Positions 6,828 to 12,776 of a DNA stretch of 13,789 nt are shown in pieces (the first letter of the stretch is position 1; each line of letters starts with the position of its first letter). The notes under the pieces are model-generated. The model did no database searches and was not told the origin of the DNA. It saw only the letters and a list, made by a program, of their open reading frames with translations. This DNA is from an uncultured Eubacteriales bacterium (lineage in GTDB: Bacteria > Bacillota_A > Clostridia > Christensenellales > Aristaeellaceae). Where the stretch lies: positions 1-13,789 of the forward strand of contig CACYNZ010000061.1 of the NCBI GenBank assembly GCA_902775835.1, written 5' to 3'. A program made the translations under genes and the position numbers.

Positions 6828-7650
6828 GCATGAGCGCCTCCTTCCTTTCCTTCAGTTCCCGGGAAATCTCCAGGTATTCCTCCTGCGTGGGCAGGTGATG
6901 ATGCCAGGAGGCCTTGTTCTCCATGATGGACGCGCCCTTGCCCTTGACGGTGTGCGCGATGATCAGGGAGGGCATGCCCTTCGTCTGCTCCGCCTCGTCA
7001 AAGGCATGCTGCAGCTGGGTGACGTCATTTCCGTCCTGGACGGAAATGACATGCCAGTCGAAGGCGGCAAACTGCTCGCTGAGACGCTCGTGGGACATGA
7101 CCTGTTTGGTGGGTCCGGAAATCTGCAGGCCGTTGAAGTCCACAACGGCGCAGAGATTGTCCAGATGATAATGCCCGGCGGCCATGGCGCCTTCCCAGAC
7201 AGAGCCTTCGGCGAGCTCGCCGTCGCCCATCAGGGTGTAGACGCGGTAGGGCCGCTGATCCATGCGTCCGGCCAGTGCCATGCCCACGCAGACGGAGAGG
7301 CCGTGGCCCAGGGAGCCGGAGTTCATTTCAATGCCGGGCAGGGTGTTGTGCGGATGCCCGATATATTCGGAGCCGAAGCGGGAGAACTTGGCCTTGACTT
7401 CCTCCAGGTCCATAAACCCGCGGTCCGCCAGCACGGCGTAGAGGGTTTCCACGCAGTGGCCCTTGCTGAGTACAAACCGGTCGCGGTCGGGGTCATCCGC
7501 GTGGTCCGGGGAGATATGCATGCGGCTGTAGAGCGTGAGCATGATTTCCATGCTGCTCATGTCGCCGCCGATGTGCCCGCCGCCGCCGGACACGATGATG
7601 TCCAGCACATGCTGGCGCAGTTCATAGGCTTTTACGGAAAGCTGGTTCAT
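6820..7650 (-). CDS. Transketolase N-terminal subunit (diphosphate-binding half)
   Basis: This 276-residue protein carries the thiamine diphosphate/Mg2+ motif GDGE (142-145) through DFNG (171-174), the SKGH segment (62-65) and GHIGG (25-29). It is the standard length for the N-terminal half of a split transketolase and should pair with the product of the overlapping downstream gene. It lies 3 bases after the isomerase stop, so the genes are surely cotranscribed; the ribosome site is modest (GAGGTG). It is not a deoxyxylulose-phosphate synthase, which is a single long chain with different motifs. The specific donor ketose phosphate cannot be read from the sequence. A general housekeeping transketolase is the alternative, but operon context argues for a specialised one. 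Confidence 0.9.
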   Translation of the reverse strand: MNQLSVKAYELRQHVLDIIVSGGGGHIGGDMSSMEIMLTLYSRMHISPDHADDPDRDRFVLSKGHCVETLYAVLADRGFMDLEEVKAKFSRFGSEYIGHPHNTLPGIEMNSGSLGHGLSVCVGMALAGRMDQRPYRVYTLMGDGELAEGSVWEGAMAAGHYHLDNLCAVVDFNGLQISGPTKQVMSHERLSEQFAAFDWHVISVQDGNDVTQLQHAFDEAEQTKGMPSLIIAHTVKGKGASIMENKASWHHHLPTQEEYLEISRELKERKEALMHE

Positions 7651-7653
7651 GTC

Positions 7654-9078
7654 TTACACCTCATCAAATACGACGTCTTCGCCGTGCAGATATGCCTTGA
7701 CCTTATCCTCGATGGGATCATAGAGATCGGGCTTGACACCAATATACTTGCAGGCCTCATAGACCACGGGCACCACGTCCCCGTGGATGGCCGCCACATG
7801 GTGGATGTAGGGGCCTTCCACCACCTTGGCTTCCAGGCGCTTGAGGTTGTTGACCTCCACCCAGACATAGGTGCCGCGGGTCCAGGGGCCGTCAATGCCC
7901 CGGGCATGCCCGAGCAGAATGGAATACTCGCCCTCGTCCCCGTCAAAGCGGACCAGGCTCATGGGGCCGTGCTTGGCCTCGGCGGACACGGCGCCGTTCT
8001 GCGGGAAGGCCACAGGCACGCAGATGGTGGGCTTTTCTTTTGCCACGGAGATGGGCCAGGGACCGCAGTGCTGCAGGAGCTCGCCGTTGTCGTTGTCGGG
8101 ATGGCGCACGGTCCAGTCGGAGAACATGACCCGGCGCTCGTTCATGGAGGCGGCCTCCGCGATGAGCTGGGAGATGGCGCCGTGGATATCGGTCTCGCAG
8201 ACCACGGGAATGCCTTCCTCATTCAGAAGCGCGTTGGCGGCGCAGGGCATGATGTGGATCTCGTCCTGCAGCGCGTTCCAGCACTGGATGGCGATGGCGT
8301 TGCAGCCGTACTTCTCTGCCAGGCTCTTCATGGCCACCTTCAGGCAGGCCACGTTTTCGAGGTAATTGTCCTCAATATTGCAGGTCATGTTTTCACGGCA
8401 GTAGGCGATGACGGCATTGACCTGCGTCTTTTCTTCCTTCCAGCGCCGCATTTCGGCATAGAGCTCGGGCAGCGGGATGGGGGAGAGCTGGATGTTGAAC
8501 TTTTCCAGAAGCTCGCCTTCATTGCACATGGTGCTCCAGAAGTCGAAGGGGCGGGGGCCGATCTGCAGGATCCGGGTGTGCCGGAAGACGCGGACCACAT
8601 TGCAGACTGCCAGGAAATCCCGGATGCCGCGCTCGAACTCGGGATCCGTGAGGTTGCAGTTGTTCATGTAGGTGAAGGGAACGCGGAAGCGGCGGAGCAC
8701 CTTGCCGGTGGCGAACAGACCGCACTGGCTGTCGCGCAGGCGCATGCCGCGCTCGTCAGGCCGCTCATCCCGGGGACCCCACAGGAGCACGGGTACATTC
8801 AGTTCCTTGGCCAGACGCGCACATTCGTACTCGGTGCCGAAATTGGCATGGGGCAGGAAGAGACCGTCAATCTTTGCGGCGCGGAACTTGGCGGCGATTT
8901 TTTCGCGGCCCGCGTCGTCATAGAGCAGGCCTTCCTCGTTGATGTCATCGATATCCACAAAGTCAATGCCGAGCTCACGGAGCCGGGCAGCGGTGAGATT
9001 CCTGTATTCGACAGCGGCAGGGGCGCTGAAAATGGCACGCCGTGTGGGGGCAAAGCCGATCCGGATGTTAGCAGACAT
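7654..9078 (-). CDS. L-fucose-isomerase-family sugar isomerase (COG2407-like)
   Basis: This 474-residue cytoplasmic protein looks like the shorter members of the L-fucose/L-arabinose isomerase superfamily. It has an N-terminal Rossmann-like part (GFAPTRRAIF 8-17; DGLFLPHANFG 71-81), a central IQCWNALQDE (264-273) and PVVCETDIHGA (291-301), and a C-terminal HHVAAIHGD (426-434). Glu/Asp residues in the two central motifs and a C-terminal His are the likely metal ligands by family analogy. It would convert an aldose to a ketose using a divalent metal. It is first in the operon, so it probably catalyses the first step before the kinase and transketolase. The ATG has AGGAG 9 bases upstream. The substrate is unknown; L-fucose, D-arabinose, L-arabinose and rare branched pentoses are all conceivable. 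Confidence 0.82.
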   Translation of the reverse strand: MSANIRIGFAPTRRAIFSAPAAVEYRNLTAARLRELGIDFVDIDDINEEGLLYDDAGREKIAAKFRAAKIDGLFLPHANFGTEYECARLAKELNVPVLLWGPRDERPDERGMRLRDSQCGLFATGKVLRRFRVPFTYMNNCNLTDPEFERGIRDFLAVCNVVRVFRHTRILQIGPRPFDFWSTMCNEGELLEKFNIQLSPIPLPELYAEMRRWKEEKTQVNAVIAYCRENMTCNIEDNYLENVACLKVAMKSLAEKYGCNAIAIQCWNALQDEIHIMPCAANALLNEEGIPVVCETDIHGAISQLIAEAASMNERRVMFSDWTVRHPDNDNGELLQHCGPWPISVAKEKPTICVPVAFPQNGAVSAEAKHGPMSLVRFDGDEGEYSILLGHARGIDGPWTRGTYVWVEVNNLKRLEAKVVEGPYIHHVAAIHGDVVPVVYEACKYIGVKPDLYDPIEDKVKAYLHGEDVVFDEV

Positions 9079-9133
9079 GATCCTTCACTCCTGTTCAGAT
9101 GATCTTTTTGGGGACAGAGACGTATCCATGAAA

Positions 9134-9162
9134 ATGATAAGCAGACGGGGCTGAAGAGTCAA
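9134..9162 (-). promoter_or_regulatory. Promoter of the isomerase-transketolase-kinase operon
   Basis: Read on the minus strand, TTGACT (complement of 9157-9162) is followed after 17 bases by TATCAT (complement of 9134-9139). Transcription should start near 9127, leaving a leader of about 48 bases to the ATG at 9078. The spacing and both boxes are close to the sigma-A consensus. Confidence 0.7.
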
Positions 9163-9168
9163 CAGAAA

Positions 9169-9220
9169 TTCACTGAACTTCAGGGAATGTTCAGTGAAGA
9201 ATGGAACTTAATTTACTGAA
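9169..9220. promoter_or_regulatory. Array of three TTYACTGAA palindromic sites, probable operator
   Basis: TTCACTGAAC (9169-9178) and GTTCAGTGAA (9189-9198) form a perfect 10-bp inverted repeat, and each arm is itself a 9-bp odd palindrome (TTCA-C-TGAA). A third copy with one change, TTTACTGAA, lies at 9212-9220. The centres are 21 and 22 bases apart, two helical turns, so all would face one side of the DNA. The array begins 7 bases upstream of the operon's -35 box, between the operon and the divergent LacI-family gene. Binding by that regulator is inferred; the upstream position fits activation or looping as well as repression. Confidence 0.55.
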
Positions 9221-9316
9221 TTCCGCGCCCGAGCCGGGTGCCGGGAGATGGGAAAAAGCGCGGCAGCTTGGGGCGGAAGAGGATGGAAGCATGCGGCATG
9301 TCTTCAGCTGAATTCA

Positions 9317-9345
9317 TTGACGGATGCCGGGGAGCATGGTACAGT
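9317..9345 (+). promoter_or_regulatory. Probable promoter of the LacI-family gene
   Basis: TTGACG (9317-9322), a 17-base spacer and TACAGT (9340-9345) form a plausible sigma-A promoter. The start point near 9352 would give a very short leader before the ATG at 9368. An imperfect TTCATTGAC (9313-9321), similar to the operator motif, overlaps the -35 box. Confidence 0.5.
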
Positions 9346-9367
9346 GCCTGTGAATCGGGGTGGGAAC

Positions 9368-10381
9368 ATGGGCATTACGGCAAAGGAACTGGCGGGCATG
9401 CTGGGCATATCGCCGGCGGCGGTTTCCATGGCATTGAACAACCGGCCCGGGGTGAGCGAAATCACCCGGGAGGAAGTGCTGAAGGCGGCCAGGGAGCACG
9501 GGTATGATTTCCGCAGGATCCGGCGGAAAATGTCGGATCGGGGCAGGATTGCCTTTGTGATCTACAAGAAGCACGGCGCGGTGGTGGGGGACACCCAGTT
9601 CTTTTCCGCGCTGACGGAGGGCATTACCCGCGCGTGCAATGAGCGCGGGTATTCCCTGGATATACGCTACATCACCCAGACGGACCATACGCGTCAGGAG
9701 CTGATGAAGCTGCAGGACGCGGGCACGGACGGGATACTGCTGCTGGGCACGGAGATGCATGAGCCGGATTTCCGGCCCTTTGAGCATTTTCCGCTGCCGC
9801 TGGTGGTGCTGGATACCTACTATGACAGCGTGGACATGAACTTTGTGCTGATCAACAATATCCAGGGCGCCTATCTGGCCACGGATTACCTGATCCGCGA
9901 GCGCGGCGCGCAGCCGGGATATCTGCACTCGGCCTACGGCATTGCCAACTTCAATGAGCGTCAGGACGGGTTCTACAAGGCGGTGAGGGAACACGGGTAC
10001 TCGGCATCGGGCACGGTGGTGCATCATCTGGCACCCATGACCGAAGGCGCGTACCAGGACATGAAGGCCGCGCTGAAGCGCGGGGACCGTCTGGCCTCCT
10101 GCTATTTCGCGGACAATGACCTGATCGCGGCCGGCGCCATGAAAGCCTTCCGGGAAGCGGGCCTGCGGATTCCGCAGGATGTGGCGGTGATCGGGTTTGA
10201 CAATACCAGTCTGTGCGAGATGCTGGACCCGCCCCTGACCACGGTGAACGTGCCCAAGCAGGCGCTGGGCAGGACGGCTGTGCTCCGGCTTCAGGAGCTT
10301 ATGTCCGCCCAGACCGGCGCTGTCCGGGAGAGCACCAAGACCGCGCTGTCCACCTCCCTGGTGCGCAGGGCATCGGTATAA
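9368..10381 (+). CDS. LacI-family transcriptional regulator
   Basis: This 337-residue protein has an N-terminal helix-turn-helix, ITAKELAGMLGISPAAVSMAL (3-23) and NNRPGVSEITREEV, then a periplasmic-binding-protein-like sugar sensor domain from about residue 60 (IAFVIYKKHG). Typical later motifs are YFADNDLIAAGAMKAFREAG and DVAVIGFDNTSLCEMLDPPLTTV. It is divergent from the sugar operon and probably controls it in response to the sugar or a phosphorylated intermediate. ATG 9368 was chosen because the helix-turn-helix starts right there; the frame stays open back to 9248 but the extra 40 residues match nothing in the family. The ribosome site is weak (GGGGTGGG). The usual hinge sequence (PN..AR.L) is replaced by a basic FRRIRRKMSDRG. 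Confidence 0.88.
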   Translation: MGITAKELAGMLGISPAAVSMALNNRPGVSEITREEVLKAAREHGYDFRRIRRKMSDRGRIAFVIYKKHGAVVGDTQFFSALTEGITRACNERGYSLDIRYITQTDHTRQELMKLQDAGTDGILLLGTEMHEPDFRPFEHFPLPLVVLDTYYDSVDMNFVLINNIQGAYLATDYLIRERGAQPGYLHSAYGIANFNERQDGFYKAVREHGYSASGTVVHHLAPMTEGAYQDMKAALKRGDRLASCYFADNDLIAAGAMKAFREAGLRIPQDVAVIGFDNTSLCEMLDPPLTTVNVPKQALGRTAVLRLQELMSAQTGAVRESTKTALSTSLVRRASV

Positions 10382-10387
10382 TGATCG

Positions 10388-10422
10388 AAAAAAACAGTCC
10401 TCTGCATGTGCGCAGGGGACTG
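10388..10422 (-). terminator. Intrinsic terminator of the AraC-family gene (minus strand)
   Basis: An 11-bp stem with one G-T pair forms between 10395-10405 and 10412-10422 with a 6-base loop. On the minus strand it is followed by seven T residues (complement of 10388-10394). It lies 49 bases beyond the stop at 10471. Confidence 0.7.
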
Positions 10423-10434
10423 ATGTGAAGAAAG

Positions 10435-10470
10435 AGGCTCCGGGTCAGACCGGAAGCCTTTTTTCGTTTT
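10435..10470 (+). terminator. Intrinsic terminator of the LacI-family gene
   Basis: AGGCTCCGG (10435-10443) pairs with CCGGAAGCCT (10450-10459), with one bulged A at 10454 and a 6-base loop. TTTTTTCGTTTT follows on the plus strand. It sits side by side with the minus-strand terminator, insulating two convergent genes. Confidence 0.8.
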
Positions 10471-11445
10471 TCAGGTACCCGGCATGTCGGAACGGTTGCG
10501 GGAGGCGATTTCCTCCGGCGTTTCCGCCCGCTGCCAGCCGGTAAAGGTGAGCAGCTGAGGACGCTGGCTGCTGTTGGGTGTGCGCCGCCACTGGGAGGGC
10601 GTGCATCCCATGAACTGCAGGAAATGGCGGTTGAAGCAGCTGAGGGAAGAGTAACCCACCTGTTCGGCGATGTTCACAATGGTTTCCTCGGAGGTGCGCA
10701 GAAGGTCGCAGCTCTTCAGGATCCGGTACTGGTGCAGGAACGCGAGGGGGCTTGTGCCGGTCTGGGCGTGGAACAGACGCCGGAAGTGGGTGGGACTCAT
10801 GCCGGCGATGGTGGCCAGGGATTCCAGCGGGAAGTTCTGCATGTAATGATCATAGATATAGTCCAGGGCCGGAGCCAGCACATGGGTGACAGACGGGGGC
10901 TGCATCACCGGATCGCTGGCAAGATATTTCCGGAAAAGGCGCGAGAACAGAGCCATGCACAGGCCGCGCGCACAGGTTTTATAGCCCAGGGGCTTTTCCG
11001 TCAGCTCCTGGAGCAGCGCTTCCACCAGCCGGGACGCCCAGGACTCTTCCTCCACGGGAATCAGCATGCCGCAGTCAGATAGCATGTGCAGAAAGGCGTT
11101 CATGTCCGGCATGCTGTTGATCAGATCCCGGCCGAGCACACCCACGGGATCCAGATGGACATAGCTCCACAGGCTCTCCGTGCCGGGCGAGGACCAGGTG
11201 GTGTGCAGCACGTTTCTCGCCACAAACAGCGCATCGCCGCGGGAAAAGTGCTGGTCTGTATCCCCGATGCGGACCGTTCCGCTGTCGGAAAGACACAGTC
11301 CGATCTCGAAGCAGTTGTGAAAATGCAGCCGGTGACTCGGCTCGGAACTGATGCGCCATTCCGGCCCGGAGAGCACTCTTACCGGAAAGTCCACATTCAG
11401 TTCATAACTGCGGTATTCCACCACAGGCTGTCTGGGTCGTGCCAT
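10471..11445 (-). CDS. AraC-family transcriptional regulator with cupin-like sensor domain
   Basis: This 324-residue protein has two parts. The N-terminal half is a cupin-like sugar-sensing domain, with HRLHFHNCFEIGLCLSDSG (38-56) and the FSRGDALFVARNVLH strand pair. The C-terminal half has the two helix-turn-helix motifs of the family: FPLESLATIAGMSPTHFRRLF (205-225) and IVNIAEQVGYSSLSCFNRHF (256-275), closing with GCTPSQWRR (280-288). A 36-residue extension follows the last motif, longer than usual and without a recognisable domain. The start ATG has AGGAG 8 bases upstream. It is divergent from the ABC permease gene, and such pairs usually regulate sugar uptake, so the transporter is the likely target. 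The effector is unknown. Confidence 0.88.
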   Translation of the reverse strand: MARPRQPVVEYRSYELNVDFPVRVLSGPEWRISSEPSHRLHFHNCFEIGLCLSDSGTVRIGDTDQHFSRGDALFVARNVLHTTWSSPGTESLWSYVHLDPVGVLGRDLINSMPDMNAFLHMLSDCGMLIPVEEESWASRLVEALLQELTEKPLGYKTCARGLCMALFSRLFRKYLASDPVMQPPSVTHVLAPALDYIYDHYMQNFPLESLATIAGMSPTHFRRLFHAQTGTSPLAFLHQYRILKSCDLLRTSEETIVNIAEQVGYSSLSCFNRHFLQFMGCTPSQWRRTPNSSQRPQLLTFTGWQRAETPEEIASRNRSDMPGT

Positions 11446-11511
11446 GTCATCATCTCCTGTACCTATGATATCATCTTATGTGCAGAATTGCATCAAAAAA
11501 ACCTGCCCTGT

Positions 11512-11569
11512 GCATGATTCTGACCGCAAAAAAACAGTTTTTGTGCTGAAAACGGCATGCTATTGACCG
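11512..11569. repeat. 15-bp direct repeat, candidate AraC-family binding sites
   Basis: GCATGATTCTGACCG (11512-11526) and GCATGCTATTGACCG (11555-11569) share 12 of 15 bases in the same orientation. They are 43 bases apart start to start, about four helical turns. AraC-family proteins often bind direct repeats spaced by whole turns, so these are the best candidate sites for the adjacent regulator. Confidence 0.45.
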
Positions 11570-11630
11570 AATAATCAGGTTCCGGAAAAAATAAATGGTT
11601 GAAACTGACTATACAAGGAACAAAAATAGC

Positions 11631-11659
11631 TTGAAGAGTCCTGTGCAAACCAGTATCAT
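11631..11659 (+). promoter_or_regulatory. Probable promoter of the ABC permease gene
   Basis: TTGAAG (11631-11636), a 17-base spacer and TATCAT (11654-11659) fit a sigma-A promoter. Transcription would start near 11667, about 110 bases before the ATG at 11778. A second -35-like TTGACC (11563-11568) lies in the direct repeat but has no good -10 partner. Confidence 0.55.
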
Positions 11660-11777
11660 AATAACAGCTCTAAATGAGAAACTGGATGAAATGGAAAATG
11701 CGCAGGGTGAAGCGCGCTTTCCGTTTTTCTTGATTCACCGAAAGCCTGAGCGAGGCGTGGAAGGAGAAGAATCGTTC

Positions 11778-12647
11778 ATGAGCCAGAAAAAAGTCAAGGC
11801 CCCGTCACTGCGGGAGACAACCTCCTGGGCCAAAGCCTTCCAGCGTGACTGGCATCTCTATCTGATGCTCCTGGTGCCCATTGCACTGGTGATCATCTTC
11901 AATTACGCGGCCTATCCGGGTCTGCGCATGGTGTTCATGGATTACAAGCCGGCTAAGGGTTATGCGGGAAGCAAGTGGGTCGGCTGGGAAACCTTCCAGA
12001 AGGTATTCCGGGACAAGGATTTCATCCGTGCCCTGAAAAACTCCATTGTCTTCAATCTTCTGGACCTTCTGGTGAGCTTTCCGATGCCCATCATCCTGGC
12101 CCTGATGCTCAATGAGCTCCGGTTCCCGAGGTTCAAGAAAGTGACGCAGACAGTGCTGTACCTGCCCCACTTCCTGTCCTGGGTTATCATCGGATCCGTG
12201 GCCTATCAGCTGTTCAAGCCCTCCACGGGCATCGTGAACGTCCTCCTGATGAAATGGGGATGGATAGAGCAGGGCATACCATTCCTGACGGAAAAGAACC
12301 ACTGGGCGATCAGCTATCTCATGATCGGCGTATGGCAGGGCATGGGATGGGGAACCATCATCTACCTGGCGGCCATTACGGGTATCAGCGGAGAACTGTA
12401 TGAGGCGGCCATGATTGACGGTGCGAACCGCATGCAGCGGATCTGGCACATCACACTGCCCGGCATCCGCTCCACCATCGTTGTGCTGCTCATTATGAAT
12501 CTGGGTAAGCTCATGGGAAGCAACTACGAACGCCTGGACGTGTTTGCCAATACACAGGTAAGGGATTATCAGTATGTTTATCTGTTCTATGTGACTTTTA
12601 GTAAGGACACGACAGAAAAATCAGCGGATGGAACGGATGAGGGATGA
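11778..12647 (+). CDS. LplB-type ABC sugar permease, C-terminally truncated
   Basis: This 289-residue inner-membrane permease is of the MalF/LplB group that imports oligosaccharides with a second permease and a lipoprotein binding protein. It has membrane segments near 28-46, 88-112, 127-147 and 178-202, and the ATPase-docking EAA loop (from EAAMIDGANRMQ at 209, with LPGI at 227-230). Up to NTQVRDYQYV (258-267) it follows the family closely. The expected ending, with VYRVG and a last helix of roughly 45 residues, is then replaced by a hydrophilic tail, YLFYVTFSKD through TDEG, that matches nothing in the family. The protein is probably non-functional or a recombination chimera. ATG 11778 lies 11 bases after AAGGAG (11761-11766). 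No partner permease or binding protein follows. The same break could be an assembly join. Confidence 0.8.
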   Translation: MSQKKVKAPSLRETTSWAKAFQRDWHLYLMLLVPIALVIIFNYAAYPGLRMVFMDYKPAKGYAGSKWVGWETFQKVFRDKDFIRALKNSIVFNLLDLLVSFPMPIILALMLNELRFPRFKKVTQTVLYLPHFLSWVIIGSVAYQLFKPSTGIVNVLLMKWGWIEQGIPFLTEKNHWAISYLMIGVWQGMGWGTIIYLAAITGISGELYEAAMIDGANRMQRIWHITLPGIRSTIVVLLIMNLGKLMGSNYERLDVFANTQVRDYQYVYLFYVTFSKDTTEKSADGTDEG

Positions 12648-12776
12648 GACTGCTGTGGTGCTGCGGATTATCCACACCACCATGTGGATTTGATTGTATA
12701 CAATTTTGGCGAGGTCTGTGGAAAAGTGCATGTAATGTGTTGACTGAGCGGATTTAACGATGTTGAAAGGAAAATA
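12648..12776. other. AT-richer junction region with DnaA-box-like sequences
   Basis: This non-coding stretch lies between the broken permease and the MFS gene. TTATCCACA (12668-12676) is an exact DnaA box; TGTGGAAAA (12717-12725) is a minus-strand TTTTCCACA that fits the TTWTNCACA consensus. ATCCACA (12670-12676) also pairs with TGTGGAT (12683-12689) as a hairpin, and ATTGTATACAAT (12693-12704) is a perfect palindrome. A weak promoter candidate is TTGGCG (12706-12711) with TGTAAT (12731-12736) at a long 19-base spacing. No transposase or terminal repeats are visible. Confidence 0.4.

Larger units (their letters stand above)
11446..11777. other. Divergent control region between the AraC-family gene and the permease
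   Basis: This 332-base stretch has no convincing gene. It holds a 15-bp direct repeat (11512-11569), a 13-bp odd palindrome AAAAAC-A-GTTTTT (11530-11542) and a permease promoter (11631-11659). ATGATATCAT (11465-11474) could contain the minus-strand -10 (TATCAT) of the AraC-family gene, but I find no good -35. The leader of about 110 bases after the promoter has AAGCGCGCTT (11710-11719) followed by a T-run, a weak fold. The open frame from 11595 to 11777 has no ribosome site and low resemblance to protein; it is probably untranslated. Confidence 0.55.

Noticed and set aside
5883..7650. Deoxyxylulose-5-phosphate synthase
   Set aside because: That enzyme is a single chain of about 620 residues; these are two separate proteins with lengths and motifs of a split transketolase.
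6826..9102. 758-codon open frame on the plus strand
   Set aside because: It is antisense to the isomerase and transketolase genes, whose family motifs are unmistakable. Its His/Gly/Val-rich content is typical of a shadow frame in GC-rich DNA.
11547..11560. Catabolite-response (cre)-like sequence TGAAAACGGCATGC
   Set aside because: Only the left half fits the cre consensus; four of five defined positions on the right do not.
11595..11777. 61-residue N-terminal extension of the ABC permease
   Set aside because: It has no ribosome site at 11595, overlaps the predicted promoter at 11631-11659, and the family-like sequence begins only after ATG 11778, which has its own AAGGAG.
12693..12704. Palindrome ATTGTATACAAT as a promoter -10 for the MFS gene
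   Set aside because: It contains -10-like TACAAT, but no -35-like sequence occurs 16-18 bases upstream.
12661..12730. Replication origin
   Set aside because: Two DnaA-like boxes without an AT-rich unwinding region, iterons, or dnaA/rep genes nearby are insufficient.
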